From Kangiella sp. TOML190 (GTDB lineage Bacteria > Pseudomonadota > Gammaproteobacteria > Enterobacterales > Kangiellaceae), in assembly GCF_023706045.1 (NCBI RefSeq), contig NZ_BQYL01000001.1:1488001-1552000 (forward strand): 64,000 nt of DNA. Reading direction: 5' to 3'. Shown here in pieces: positions 28,059-37,451 of the stretch; positions within the stretch are counted from its first letter, which is position 1; each line of letters opens with the position of its first letter. The translations under genes were made by a program, and so were the position numbers. The notes under the pieces were generated by a model. The model saw only the letters and a list, made by a program, of their open reading frames with translations, was not told the origin of the DNA and searched no databases.

Positions 28059-28087
28059 AAAAAAGAGCGCTTAGGCGCTCTTTTTTA
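28059..28087. terminator. Bidirectional terminator between natB and mltD
   Basis: AAAAAAGAGCGC, TTAG loop, GCGCTCTTTTTT: a 12-bp symmetric stem between convergent genes. Confidence 0.92.
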
Positions 28088-28107
28088 TCTGGTTTAGATA
28101 AGTAATA

Positions 28108-29523
28108 TTAAGATGAAGGCCATATCTTTAGGGGTTGTCCAATCTTGAGAACCTTCTTTTTATTAAGCCCATTCCATTTGGCAATTTTAGACGTAGTAAC
28201 TTTAAATTTTCGGGCGATTTTCCAGAGGCTATCTCCGGAGCGTACTCGATAGACTTTATATTTACGGCGCTTTTGGTTTTTATTTAAAGTGCTAAAAAAG
28301 GTTTGTTCTTCTTTTTTCACTTCAACCATGCCAGGGAGTTTTAAGACTTGGCCGATTTGTAATCGATCGGATTTTAGGCCATTTAATTGTTTTATTGCTG
28401 TTACGTTGGTTTGGTTGTTATGGGCAATTTTACTTAAATTGTCCCCTGCTTTGACTTGGTAACTAAAGCTAACTTTAAACAATTCCGCAGGAGTGTTTTG
28501 CAGTTTAAATTCGAATTCTTCTAGTGATTCAATCGGCACTAAAATACTGGCATTTTTAATTTCTGCCGGTATAAAAAGCTTATTATAAGCAGGGTTTAAC
28601 CCATAAAACTCGGTTTTATCAAGTCCTGTTAAGGTAGCAAGCTGCGCCAGATTCGCAGGTGCGGCAATGTCTAGGCTGGCAAAAACTGGAGTGTTTTTTA
28701 TCTCCGTTAGCGCTAAATTAAATTGTGGCTGATTGATTAAAACGTTAGCAAGAGCAAGCCATTTAGGCACATGACGCATGGTTTCTTTGGGCAGTTTTAA
28801 TGACCAGTAGTCGGTGGCTTTGCCAGCTTTTCTGTTCTTTTTGATGGCTTTTAAGACATTACCTTCGCCTAGGTTATAAGCTGCCACGGTTAGCAACCAA
28901 TCGCCATCAAACATTTTATTCAAATATTGGTAGTAAGTCAGGGCTGCATCGGTGGACGCAACGATATCACGGCGTCCGTCATACCATTGATTGATCTCAA
29001 GGCCGAAACCTTTGGCTGTTTTTGGCATGAATTGCCATAGCCCAGCCGCTTGTACTACCGAGTGTGCTAAAGGATCAAAATTGCTTTCGACCATCGGCGT
29101 GAAAGCTAGCTCCAGCGGCATTTTGCGCTTTTCTAGCTCTTGAATTATGTAATATAAATAAGGTGCTGCTTTATCGGTCTTTTTATTTAAAAGGCGTTTA
29201 TGTTTTAAAAAATAAGTTTCGAAAGCACTGATTCTTGGGTGCTTAATGGCGGTTAATTCTTGCCGCGCAGCCATATAATCCCAGAGACTGGTTTCGGGCG
29301 GTGGTGCGGCGATTTCGCCAGTTGCTTCTTCAGCAATCAGCTGCGGAGATTTGTGTTTAGATACTGACGCAATTTGCTCACTCGGCTGCTCCAGAGCTTG
29401 CTCTTGCGATTCGCTAGTTTCAGAGGCTAAGCCTTCTCGTTTTAAGGAGCAGCTACTCAGTCCAAGCATAGCAACGGTGGTTAAGAGTAATACTTTCAGG
29501 CAGTTAGAAGGGTTTTTGCGCAT
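28108..29523 (-). CDS. mltD: Membrane-bound lytic murein transglycosylase D
   Basis: Cleaves peptidoglycan glycan strands to 1,6-anhydro products at the outer-membrane inner face. Seen: 471 residues; lipobox LSSC (Cys25); a Glu/Gln-rich linker; an SLT domain at about 120-260 with catalytic Glu146 in [12 protein letters not shown] and [10 protein letters not shown]; and two C-terminal LysM repeats ([13 protein letters not shown] and [13 protein letters not shown]). It lies 19 bases after gloB on the same strand; gloB-mltD adjacency also occurs in E. coli. Confidence 0.96.
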   Translation of the reverse strand: MRKNPSNCLKVLLLTTVAMLGLSSCSLKREGLASETSESQEQALEQPSEQIASVSKHKSPQLIAEEATGEIAAPPPETSLWDYMAARQELTAIKHPRISAFETYFLKHKRLLNKKTDKAAPYLYYIIQELEKRKMPLELAFTPMVESNFDPLAHSVVQAAGLWQFMPKTAKGFGLEINQWYDGRRDIVASTDAALTYYQYLNKMFDGDWLLTVAAYNLGEGNVLKAIKKNRKAGKATDYWSLKLPKETMRHVPKWLALANVLINQPQFNLALTEIKNTPVFASLDIAAPANLAQLATLTGLDKTEFYGLNPAYNKLFIPAEIKNASILVPIESLEEFEFKLQNTPAELFKVSFSYQVKAGDNLSKIAHNNQTNVTAIKQLNGLKSDRLQIGQVLKLPGMVEVKKEEQTFFSTLNKNQKRRKYKVYRVRSGDSLWKIARKFKVTTSKIAKWNGLNKKKVLKIGQPLKIWPSS

Positions 29524-29542
29524 TATGGATATGATCTTTAGG

Positions 29543-30313
29543 TTAGAAGTTATCTTTTAGTCGGCGGATTGTAGCAAAAATTTGCCAGTCATGCTTGGCC
29601 GCTGGGTCCGCTGAATGTGCCGCCTTGATCACAGGAGCTTGATCGCAGCGTAAAAAAGGGTTACTCGCCAGCTCGCTGGCAATGGTCGACGGCAAGGTTG
29701 CTTGCTGTTGCTTTCTTCGCTGTTGCGATTCGGCTATTAACTGCTTGACGACTTGGTTGTCAGGCTCAACCGACTCGGCAAAGGCTAAGTTGCTTAAGGT
29801 GTATTCATGGGTGCAATAGACTTGGGTTTGCGGCGGTAATTGGGCTAGTTTTTGTAAGGATTGGTAGAACTGTTTGGGTTCGCCTTCAAACATGCGTCCG
29901 CATCCTGCTTTAAATAAGGTGTCGCCACAAAATAGCCACTGTCGATGAGGTTCGTAGTAAGCAATATGGCCTAGGGTATGACCAGGGACATGTAGGATCT
30001 CAAATTGGTATTGATCATCGAAAATTACAATAGATTCAGGCTCATTTAGCGCTTCATCAACAAAATCGAGGTTATCGTGGACTGAGCCATAAACTCGTGC
30101 ACCAGTGGCTTGTTTCAGCGCTTTGACCCCGCCAATATGATCATTGTGATAGTGGGTTATCAAAATCGAATCGAGTTTAAGTTGATGCTCTTCAAGGTAG
30201 TCGAACACCGGTTGGCTATCGCCAGGATCAACCACACACAGCCGCTGCTGGGTTGGATGGTGAAGCGCCCAGATGTAGTTATCGGTAAAAGCTTTGATCG
30301 GTTCTATTTTCAT
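29543..30313 (-). CDS. gloB: Hydroxyacylglutathione hydrolase (glyoxalase II)
   Basis: Hydrolyses S-lactoylglutathione to lactate and glutathione in methylglyoxal detoxification; cytoplasmic. Seen: 256 residues; metallo-beta-lactamase fold with [27 protein letters not shown] and THEYTLSN metal-binding motifs; glutathione-site C-terminus ending RRLKDNF. I start it at ATG 30313 ([15 protein letters not shown]), which aligns with known GloB, although the frame stays open for 21 more codons upstream. Divergent from yafS and upstream of mltD. Confidence 0.96.
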   Translation of the reverse strand: MKIEPIKAFTDNYIWALHHPTQQRLCVVDPGDSQPVFDYLEEHQLKLDSILITHYHNDHIGGVKALKQATGARVYGSVHDNLDFVDEALNEPESIVIFDDQYQFEILHVPGHTLGHIAYYEPHRQWLFCGDTLFKAGCGRMFEGEPKQFYQSLQKLAQLPPQTQVYCTHEYTLSNLAFAESVEPDNQVVKQLIAESQQRRKQQQATLPSTIASELASNPFLRCDQAPVIKAAHSADPAAKHDWQIFATIRRLKDNF

Positions 30314-30399
30314 CGAGTTGTTAACGAGGTTTAATCCAGTATAAGCTAACGCGGTTACTTGCCAGTCAAATCGCAAAGGGTTAGCATGACCTTAATAAG

Positions 30400-31128
30400 T
30401 TGCAGTTAGGAAGTCAAACCAGTTTGAGTGTATTGGCAGAGCTAAGTTGGCCGCTGATCCCAGCCGGCAACCGGATCCGTTATATTTGGCAAGAATGGTT
30501 GCAAGATCATTTGCAGGACTATCATGGCGGCGGTATTTTGCTGACCTTGGATAGCCTTACTCAAAGCTTAAGTATGCCGGACAGGGGATTTGAATTGCAG
30601 CTTAAAGTTGGCCCCGGTCTTGCTCATTCAGTTCACGCCGAGCCTGAGAGCTTGCCCGTCGATGCCGATTCGATTCAAGCGGCGGTGGTAAGCTTTGGTT
30701 TTGATTATACTCAGACTGGCTCGGTACTTTTGGGTGAGATTCATCGAGCCTTAGAGCCGCAAGGGTTGCTGTATAGCTTGTTATTAGCACCAAATAATCC
30801 CTGGTGTCTGAAATCGAAAGTCGGTTTAAGCGATCCTAGAAAATTATTGCCGCAGCAGAGTATTGGTCTTAATCGTTTTAATGATTGGTTAGGACTTTTG
30901 GGCTTTGAGATTGATGAAGTAGAGACTTTAGCATGTCCTTGGTGGCGTGGTTTTAGCCATTTTCAAAAAACATCCGAGATGAACAAGGCGTGGCTTTCCG
31001 CACCGATAGCTTATATGATCAAGGCACAGAAAAAAGTGGCCACCATGAATCCTATCAAGCCGTTAGAAAAGGAATCGACGGTGGCAATAGGGGCGATGGC
31101 GAACCTTTCCACCAAGCAGTCTTGTTAA
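30400..31128 (+). CDS. YafS-like class I SAM-dependent methyltransferase homologue
   Basis: Occupies the yafS position between gloB and rnhA, as in E. coli. Seen: 242 residues; a Rossmann-like middle with LPVDADSIQAAVVSFGFDY (corresponding to the post-II region), EIHRALEPQGLLYSLLLAP, and WLGLLGFEIDEVETLACPWWRG, all similar in layout to YafS. The glycine-rich SAM motif I is not visible (GGGILLTLDSLTQSL sits there), so SAM binding is uncertain. No ATG is available; TTG at 30400 is used, and TTG 30424 or 30433 are alternatives. The C-terminus is a basic tail. The substrate is unknown. Confidence 0.75.
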   Translation: MQLGSQTSLSVLAELSWPLIPAGNRIRYIWQEWLQDHLQDYHGGGILLTLDSLTQSLSMPDRGFELQLKVGPGLAHSVHAEPESLPVDADSIQAAVVSFGFDYTQTGSVLLGEIHRALEPQGLLYSLLLAPNNPWCLKSKVGLSDPRKLLPQQSIGLNRFNDWLGLLGFEIDEVETLACPWWRGFSHFQKTSEMNKAWLSAPIAYMIKAQKKVATMNPIKPLEKESTVAIGAMANLSTKQSC

Positions 31129-31158
31129 TCAAAAATTATTCACGAGTCCTAATAGTTA

Positions 31159-31653
31159 ATGGCGAAAACAGTAGAAATATTTACCGATGGTGCTTGTAAA
31201 GGTAATCCTGGCGTTGGGGGTTGGGGTGCTTTGTTAAGGTATGGCGAGCACGAGAAAAAACTTTATGGCGGCGAGCTAGAAACCACCAATAATCGGATGG
31301 AGCTGATGGCGGCGATTGAGGCCTTAAAAGCGCTTAAAAAACCTTGCAAGGTTGAGTTGACCACCGATTCGAGCTACGTTAAAAATGGTATTCAATCTTG
31401 GCTGGATGGCTGGAAGGCTAAAGGCTGGAAAACCGCCAGTAAAAAGCCGGTGAAAAACCAAGACTTGTGGCAAGCGCTTGATCAAGAAGTGAGCCGTCAC
31501 CAAGTCAGCTGGCACTGGGTCAAAGGCCACAGTGGTCATGCGGAAAACGAAATTGCCGATGAGCTAGCCAATCTAGGGGTGGATAAGGTTTTGGCCGAGC
31601 AAGATTTAATTGCTGCTCGCCGAAACATAGCCGCCAATAATGCAAATGACTAA
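31159..31653 (+). CDS. rnhA: Ribonuclease HI
   Basis: Degrades RNA in RNA-DNA hybrids, removing R-loops and primers. Seen: 164 residues; catalytic acids in [12 protein letters not shown] (Asp9/10 region), NNRMELMA (Glu), LTTDSSYV (Asp) and [10 protein letters not shown] (Asp), plus the basic handle with [20 protein letters not shown]. dnaQ follows 26 bases later on the same strand; in E. coli the two genes are divergent instead. Confidence 0.97.
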   Translation: MAKTVEIFTDGACKGNPGVGGWGALLRYGEHEKKLYGGELETTNNRMELMAAIEALKALKKPCKVELTTDSSYVKNGIQSWLDGWKAKGWKTASKKPVKNQDLWQALDQEVSRHQVSWHWVKGHSGHAENEIADELANLGVDKVLAEQDLIAARRNIAANNAND

Positions 31654-31679
31654 TCAACACTGATAAGAAGTTAACGACT

Positions 31680-32372
31680 ATGCGACAAATTGTACTGGAT
31701 ACCGAAACTACTGGTTTAGAACCGAGCGAAGGGCATAAAATTATTGAAATTGGTTGTGTTGAAATCGTTAATCGCAAGCTCACTGGTAACCACTATCATC
31801 AATACCTAAAACCCAATCGAGAAATTGATGAAGGGGCGATCGAAGTTCATGGTATTACCAATGAGTTTTTACAGGATAAACCTTTATTTTCGGAAGTTGT
31901 GGATGACTTTTTGGCTTTTGTTGATGGCGCTGAATTGATTATTCATAACGCCCCTTTTGATATTGGTTTTCTTGATCATGAATTGGGGTTGCTGAACGCC
32001 AAAAAAGGCGTGATGAGCGATTACTGTAGCGTTTTAGATACCTTAACCTTAGCGCGTCAAATGCATCCAGGCCAGCGCAATAGCTTGGATGCTCTATGTA
32101 AACGCTACGATATTAATAATGAACATCGTGAGCTGCACGGCGCTTTGCTGGATTCGGAAATTTTAGCGGACGTCTATTTGCGCATGACAGGGGGTCAAAC
32201 CAGCCTGACACTTGGACGCAGAAACAGCAGCAATCAAAATAGCACTGGCGAAGTGGCTATTCGTCGAATCTCGAGTCAGCGCGAGCCGTTAAGGGTGATT
32301 AAAGCTAATGAAGAAGAGCTAAAAGCGCATCAACAAAAGGTTGAGTCTTTAACCGATGCGATTTGGAAATAG
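31680..32372 (+). CDS. dnaQ: DNA polymerase III epsilon subunit (proofreading exonuclease)
   Basis: 3'-5' proofreading exonuclease of the replicative polymerase. Seen: 230 residues; Exo I VLDTETTGLEP, Exo II IIHNAPFDIGFLDHEL, Exo III LHGALLDSEILADVYLRM (DEDDh type), then a flexible Gln/Ser linker and a short C-terminus (ESLTDAIWK) that in the family binds the alpha subunit. It is downstream of rnhA in one unit and ends at a palindromic terminator. Confidence 0.96.
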   Translation: MRQIVLDTETTGLEPSEGHKIIEIGCVEIVNRKLTGNHYHQYLKPNREIDEGAIEVHGITNEFLQDKPLFSEVVDDFLAFVDGAELIIHNAPFDIGFLDHELGLLNAKKGVMSDYCSVLDTLTLARQMHPGQRNSLDALCKRYDINNEHRELHGALLDSEILADVYLRMTGGQTSLTLGRRNSSNQNSTGEVAIRRISSQREPLRVIKANEEELKAHQQKVESLTDAIWK

Positions 32373-32402
32373 AGCTACAGCTTTAAAAATGGAAAGCTAA
32401 AT

Positions 32403-32432
32403 AAAAAAGCCCTTTATATAAAGGGCTTTTTT
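32403..32432. terminator. Bidirectional terminator between dnaQ and nhaB
   Basis: A fully palindromic 30-base element, AAAAAAGCCCTTTA / TAAAGGGCTTTTTT with TA at the centre, between convergent genes. Confidence 0.9.
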
Positions 32433-32444
32433 GATGGTTTGGAA

Positions 32445-34037
32445 CTAATGTCCTTTGCTTTTGCCGTCGCTTTTAAGCTGTTCAACCGTATGATGGTTAA
32501 TCAGCTGCTTTTCATACATGGTGGCGGTAGCGGGTTTCAAGAAATAAACCACTGCAATTAAGCCGACGATGGTCATAACGATGGTATAAGGCAAAGCCAT
32601 TATTACCATCCGCATATAGGACAAGCGGATCAACGGCGCTAGACCACTAGTGAGTAAAAACAAGAACGCCGCTTGGCCATTGGGCGTGGCGACACTAGGA
32701 ATATTAGTACCAGTATTAATAGCGACCGATAGTAAATCGAAAGCATCGCGGTCAATAACCCCATTAATGGCTGCTTGTTTGATTTCACCCACATAGACGG
32801 TGGCGACGAAGACGTTATCACTAATCGCTGAAAGGGCTCCGTTTGCCAAGTAGAAGGCCGCTACTTGCGAATCTCGGTCGAGGGTAAAGATGTATTCGAT
32901 AATCGGCTTAAACAATTCTTGATCGAAAATCACACCTACAATCACGAAAAAGACGGTTAACAAAGCGGTAAAGGGTAGGGCTTCTTCAAAGCTTTTACCA
33001 ATCGCGTGTTCATCAATCACGCCCGTAAAAGCACTGGCTAGTACGATTACAGAAAGACCTATTAAGCCAACCGTGCTGAGGTGGAAAGCTAAAGCAATAA
33101 TTAGCCAGACGCCAACCAAAGCTTGCATGGCCAGATTCCAGTTGTCTTTTTTGGTGCGCTTTGCTTCGCGTTCGGCTTGGTCATCTTCCATGACTTTACG
33201 GACCGCATCGGGCAGAGTAGCGCCATAACCCATAATTTTGGTGGTTTCTAGGAACAAACACACGAGTACCCCAGCAAACAAGACCGGAATGGTTACTGGC
33301 GCCATTCGTAAGAAGAACTCACCAAACTCCCAGTTTGCAGTATTCGCGATCAATAGGTTCTGCGGCTCGCCAACGAGAGTACAGACGCCACCCAAGGCAG
33401 TACCAATGGCGGCGTGCATCATCAGGCTGCGCAAGAAGGAACGAAATTGACTTAAGTCGGCGCGATGTTGCTCGTAGACTTCTTCATCGGTGGTGATGTC
33501 GTCGCGTTCTTTATAATCGATGCCCGCAGCTACTTTATGGTAAATACCATAGAAACCAACACCAACGGAGATAACCACCGCAGTTACAGTTAAAGCGTCT
33601 AAGAAAGCTGATAGGAATGCCGCGACTAAAAGGAACATAAGAGACAGGGTTCTTTTTGATTTTATGCCTAATAAAATTCGCGAGAATAAAAACAACAAAA
33701 GGTTCTTCATAAAGAAGATACCAGCAACCATAAAAATCAACAGTAACAACACTTCGAGGTTACTTTGGATTTCATACATGATGGTGTCAGTGCTGGTTAA
33801 GCCTAGCAGCACCGCTTCAAACGCCAATAGGCCGCCCGGTTGTAGCGGATAGCATTTCAGCGCCATGGCGAGGGTAAAGATAAATTGGCCAACCAGAACC
33901 CAACCAGCAATAACTGGCCCTAGACTCCACAAGATCAGAGGGTTTATCAATAAAAATGCAACGATGGTGGTTTTGTACCAATGTGGTGCATTGCCAAGGA
34001 AGTTGTCGAAAATGGCCTTACGGGCGCTATAGCTCAT
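32445..34037 (-). CDS. nhaB: Na+/H+ antiporter NhaB
   Basis: Inner-membrane antiporter that expels Na+ using the proton gradient. Seen: 530 residues, about 11-12 hydrophobic segments, and NhaB-specific blocks [37 protein letters not shown] and [21 protein letters not shown] start at ATG 34037 ([15 protein letters not shown]), which aligns residue for residue with the E. coli N-terminus; a TTG at 34046 is in frame. Divergent from fadR, the same arrangement as in E. coli. Confidence 0.97.
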   Translation of the reverse strand: MSYSARKAIFDNFLGNAPHWYKTTIVAFLLINPLILWSLGPVIAGWVLVGQFIFTLAMALKCYPLQPGGLLAFEAVLLGLTSTDTIMYEIQSNLEVLLLLIFMVAGIFFMKNLLLFLFSRILLGIKSKRTLSLMFLLVAAFLSAFLDALTVTAVVISVGVGFYGIYHKVAAGIDYKERDDITTDEEVYEQHRADLSQFRSFLRSLMMHAAIGTALGGVCTLVGEPQNLLIANTANWEFGEFFLRMAPVTIPVLFAGVLVCLFLETTKIMGYGATLPDAVRKVMEDDQAEREAKRTKKDNWNLAMQALVGVWLIIALAFHLSTVGLIGLSVIVLASAFTGVIDEHAIGKSFEEALPFTALLTVFFVIVGVIFDQELFKPIIEYIFTLDRDSQVAAFYLANGALSAISDNVFVATVYVGEIKQAAINGVIDRDAFDLLSVAINTGTNIPSVATPNGQAAFLFLLTSGLAPLIRLSYMRMVIMALPYTIVMTIVGLIAVVYFLKPATATMYEKQLINHHTVEQLKSDGKSKGH

Positions 34038-34284
34038 ATTGATCAAATAATTAGATTCATGATGGTTGTTTATTCTAGGATTTTGCGTGGCTTTTTCCAG
34101 TTATTTCGTACTAAAAGTGGCGAAAATTCTGTTTCCGATGATTTTTAGCCTGGTTTTGACCGTTTCTTAAGCAAATGGCTAGAAAAGCCGTTGACTATGT
34201 GTTACAAACGGTCTGAATTGACCTCTTACCACTTATTGTAAGGGATCCGCAGATCTTACTTTAAAAAACCAGTTGGGGAATTGA

Positions 34285-35007
34285 ATGGCCACTGTTAAAG
34301 CCTTAACACCAGCAGCCTTTGCCGAGCAATATATTGTCGAATCAATCTGGAATGGTAAGTTTGCCGCTGGCACCATTTTACCCGCCGAGCGTGAGTTAGC
34401 TGAGATTATTGGTGTAACTCGAACCACCTTGCGCGAGGTGCTGCAGCGCTTGGCTCGAGATGGTTGGTTGACGATTCAACACGGTAAGCCAACCAAAGTG
34501 AATGATATTTGGCAATCGGCGACCTTAAATGTTTTGGATACCTTGATCCAGCTGGACGACGAAGGCTCGATTGAATTGGCGGATAACTTACTGGATGCCA
34601 GAACCAATACGGCGAGCATTTTCTTACGCAAAGCGATTAAGAATAACTCGGATGCATTGGTTGAAATGTTAGATAAGATTGATGAAGTGCCAAATAATGC
34701 TGATGGTTACATTGCTTATGATTGGCAGTTTCACCATGTGGCGACCCGAGTTTCAGGAAATCCCGTCTACACTTTGATGCTTAACGGTTTTGAGGCCATT
34801 TATTACAAAATAGGCCGCTTTTATTTTGGCTGGGAGCAAACTCGAAAACTGGCTCGCGAGTTTTATAAGAGTTTCAACGAGGCAATTAAGCAAGGCGATG
34901 CGGATAAGGCAATGCAGGTTTTTTGGCAGTATGGTCATGATAGTGGCGATCTGTGGAATCGGGCAAAAGCCGAGCTAAAAAGCTTTGATGAGATAGCAAG
35001 CCGCTAG
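34285..35007 (+). CDS. fadR: Fatty acid metabolism regulator FadR
   Basis: GntR-family acyl-CoA-responsive regulator that represses beta-oxidation and activates unsaturated fatty-acid synthesis in relatives. Seen: 240 residues (E. coli 239); winged helix at about 10-75 with AERELAEIIGVTRTTLREVLQRLARDG-type recognition region and PTKVNDIW; all-helical acyl-CoA-binding FadR_C domain with YDWQFHHVATRVSGNPVY. It lies between nhaB and the VolA-like lipase, which is a plausible regulatory neighbour. Confidence 0.96.
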   Translation: MATVKALTPAAFAEQYIVESIWNGKFAAGTILPAERELAEIIGVTRTTLREVLQRLARDGWLTIQHGKPTKVNDIWQSATLNVLDTLIQLDDEGSIELADNLLDARTNTASIFLRKAIKNNSDALVEMLDKIDEVPNNADGYIAYDWQFHHVATRVSGNPVYTLMLNGFEAIYYKIGRFYFGWEQTRKLAREFYKSFNEAIKQGDADKAMQVFWQYGHDSGDLWNRAKAELKSFDEIASR

Positions 35008-35167
35008 ACTTGTGGGGTGCTAGCAAGATGGTGTGAATCTGGTAAGTCCACTTGCCAAAGACACGCTTTACAGAGTAGGATTGAACAAATCTTTCTCAAT
35101 AAGATTATTAAAAATATAACGAATAAGGTCGCTAAGTCCTTGATATTTTACCAAATGGGAGTTAACA

Positions 35168-37354
35168 ATGAAGAAAGTTCTATTCGGGATTACGTTTGTC
35201 AGTAGTCTAGTATTATCGGCTTGTGGTGGCGGTGGTCCTGATGACCCAAAAATCCCAGGTGATGGCGGTTCTGGAACCGGCGCTAAAGCGGCCATGTCAC
35301 CAATCTATTCTCCCGGCGGAGGTAATATCCCCGTTCCTAACGATTTACTATTTTTAGGCACTGAAGATTTAACTCTTAATATTCCTAGCGATGATCCAAC
35401 TGATACTGCCGATCCGATTAACGCGATTAATGCTTTAGACGGTTGGTCAACCCACGCGCCTTTTACCATCAGTTTTAACGATAATGGCGCTGCTCTGGAT
35501 GTTTCAAGCGTCGTTGGCGGTCAATCTTTCCGTTTGTTTAAAGTGTCTGTGCTGCGTCCAGAAACCTCGCCAGGCTCAGGTATCATTTTACCTACGGGTC
35601 CTGTTACTGGTGTCGAATCAGAGTTAACCTTTGGTGTTGACTATATTGTACAGCAGGCCGGCCCTTTAACCTTGGCAGTGGTACCTTTGAAGCCGTTTGA
35701 AGCCCAAGCGTCTTACATGGTGGTGTTAACCAATGCCATAACCGATTCTGATGGCGATGCTTTGGCGGGTGATAGTGCTTATAACTTAGCCAAAACTACT
35801 GAGCCCTTAGAAGGCAGTGCGGCGGCGCTTGAACCAGTTCGCCAATTGGTTAATGCTATGTTAGCGGCAGCAGAAGGTGCCGGAGTGGTTCGTGATGATG
35901 TGATTTTGTCTTACCAATTTACCATTCAGTCAATTGCCGATTCGATCTTAGCGGCAAAAGGTTTTTATGTTGACTTACCATTCTCGCAAGGCGCCTTACC
36001 TACCACTAGCTTTAGTAGCTTATTCACTGATACCGCTCCTTTTACTGGTATTGGTGCGGCTAATTTGTATAAAGGCGAGATCACCTTACCTTATTTGTTG
36101 GGCGTTGCTTCGCCGACCAATCCTTTGCCAGTATTAAACGGCAACTGGGTCGCTGCAGAGCTGGTGCCTGTGGGCGGTTCTTTGATAACTAACCCGTTAG
36201 CAGGCGGTAACTTAACTTATGCTAACCCACTGCCGCAAAAGCAAGGCGATGAAACTGTACCTTTGATGGTGTCGCTACCTAAAGATCCTGCTTGTCCTAA
36301 ACCTTATCCTGTGATGATTTTCCAGCACGGTATTACTAGCGACCGTACGGCTATGTTGGGTATTGCCGATACTATGGCTGGTGCCTGCACCGCTGTGATT
36401 TCGATGGATCAGCCATTGCACGGTATTACTGCGGATAATCCGGTTCATTTAGGTCTACAGGCAGCCTCTGGTGGCGCTATTGGTGTTTTTGAAGGCTATG
36501 CTGCTGGCGGTGTTCATGAGCGTACCTTTGGGGTAGACATTCTGGATAATACTACTGGTGCTCCAGGTATGGATGGCACGCCGGATGCTTCGGGCGCTCA
36601 TACCATCAATTTGCAAAATTTGTTGGTTTCACGTGATAACTTACGTCAAGCTTCTTTAGATCTATTAACTCTTGAGAAGGCGATTCCAGGTATGGATGTT
36701 GATGGTGATATGGTGCCTGACTTTGTATTCGGAGTTGACCCAGATACCGGTCTACCAATCACTAAAGTGAGCTTTATGGGGCACTCTTTAGGCGGTATTG
36801 TAGGCTCGACCTATACTGCTACCGCTGATTTTGCGCAACAAAGCGTTATTGCGACAGCCTCTGGCTCGATTGCGCAAATGCTGAATGCATCGGACAGCTT
36901 TGGTCCTAGAATTCGCGGCGGTTTAGCGGCGGCGGCAGGTCAAGATCCAGCCAGCGCCGAGTTTTTACAAGAGACCTTACCGGCTTTCTTAGTGGCGGCG
37001 CAAACGGTGGTTGACTCTGGCGATCCGATTAACTATGCGGCAATGGCGCAAGCTAACAATATCCCAACTTTGGCGGTACAGGTTAAAGGTGATGCAGTGG
37101 TACCTAATGCTGCTGCAACGGCTCCTTTAGTGGGTTCAATTCCATTAGCGGCGTCTTATGGCTTACCAACCGTTACCGAAACTACGGCAACCGATCGTGC
37201 TTTCTTGAAGTTTGTTTCAGGTGATCATGCAACGCCATTAAGCCCTGCGGCAGATGCAGCGACTACGGTAGCAATGCAAACTGCAATAGCGACCTTCATT
37301 GCTAGCGGTGGTGCTAATGTGGTAGTTACTGACCCAGCACTCGTTGAACCTTAG
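35168..37354 (+). CDS. VolA-like surface lipoprotein (lyso)phospholipase
   Basis: Alpha/beta-hydrolase with the bacterial virulence-factor lipase N-terminal domain; in Vibrio cholerae VolA is a surface-exposed lysophospholipase that frees fatty acid from lysophosphatidylcholine. Seen: 728 residues; lipobox LSAC (Cys19) followed by a Gly/Asp-rich tether; N-terminal beta domain with GGNIPVPNDLLF; oxyanion-region FQHGITSDRTAM; nucleophile elbow MGHSLGGIVGS; candidate His in SGDHATPLSP. GGGAG precedes the ATG. It is 160 bases after fadR. The exact substrate is inferred from the family. Confidence 0.85.
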   Translation: MKKVLFGITFVSSLVLSACGGGGPDDPKIPGDGGSGTGAKAAMSPIYSPGGGNIPVPNDLLFLGTEDLTLNIPSDDPTDTADPINAINALDGWSTHAPFTISFNDNGAALDVSSVVGGQSFRLFKVSVLRPETSPGSGIILPTGPVTGVESELTFGVDYIVQQAGPLTLAVVPLKPFEAQASYMVVLTNAITDSDGDALAGDSAYNLAKTTEPLEGSAAALEPVRQLVNAMLAAAEGAGVVRDDVILSYQFTIQSIADSILAAKGFYVDLPFSQGALPTTSFSSLFTDTAPFTGIGAANLYKGEITLPYLLGVASPTNPLPVLNGNWVAAELVPVGGSLITNPLAGGNLTYANPLPQKQGDETVPLMVSLPKDPACPKPYPVMIFQHGITSDRTAMLGIADTMAGACTAVISMDQPLHGITADNPVHLGLQAASGGAIGVFEGYAAGGVHERTFGVDILDNTTGAPGMDGTPDASGAHTINLQNLLVSRDNLRQASLDLLTLEKAIPGMDVDGDMVPDFVFGVDPDTGLPITKVSFMGHSLGGIVGSTYTATADFAQQSVIATASGSIAQMLNASDSFGPRIRGGLAAAAGQDPASAEFLQETLPAFLVAAQTVVDSGDPINYAAMAQANNIPTLAVQVKGDAVVPNAAATAPLVGSIPLAASYGLPTVTETTATDRAFLKFVSGDHATPLSPAADAATTVAMQTAIATFIASGGANVVVTDPALVEP

Positions 37355-37376
37355 GTCATAATCCTTTAGGATCAAG

Positions 37377-37410
37377 AGCCCTCGGTGCTTTGAGTATCGA
37401 GGGCTTTTTT
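37377..37410 (+). terminator. Rho-independent terminator after the VolA-like gene
   Basis: AGCCCTCG/CGAGGGCT stem with a 13-base loop and five or more Ts. The sohB leader begins right after it. Confidence 0.9.
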
Positions 37411-37451
37411 ATGGCGCACTAATGCGCAACCCTAAATCGTGGAGTAAACAC

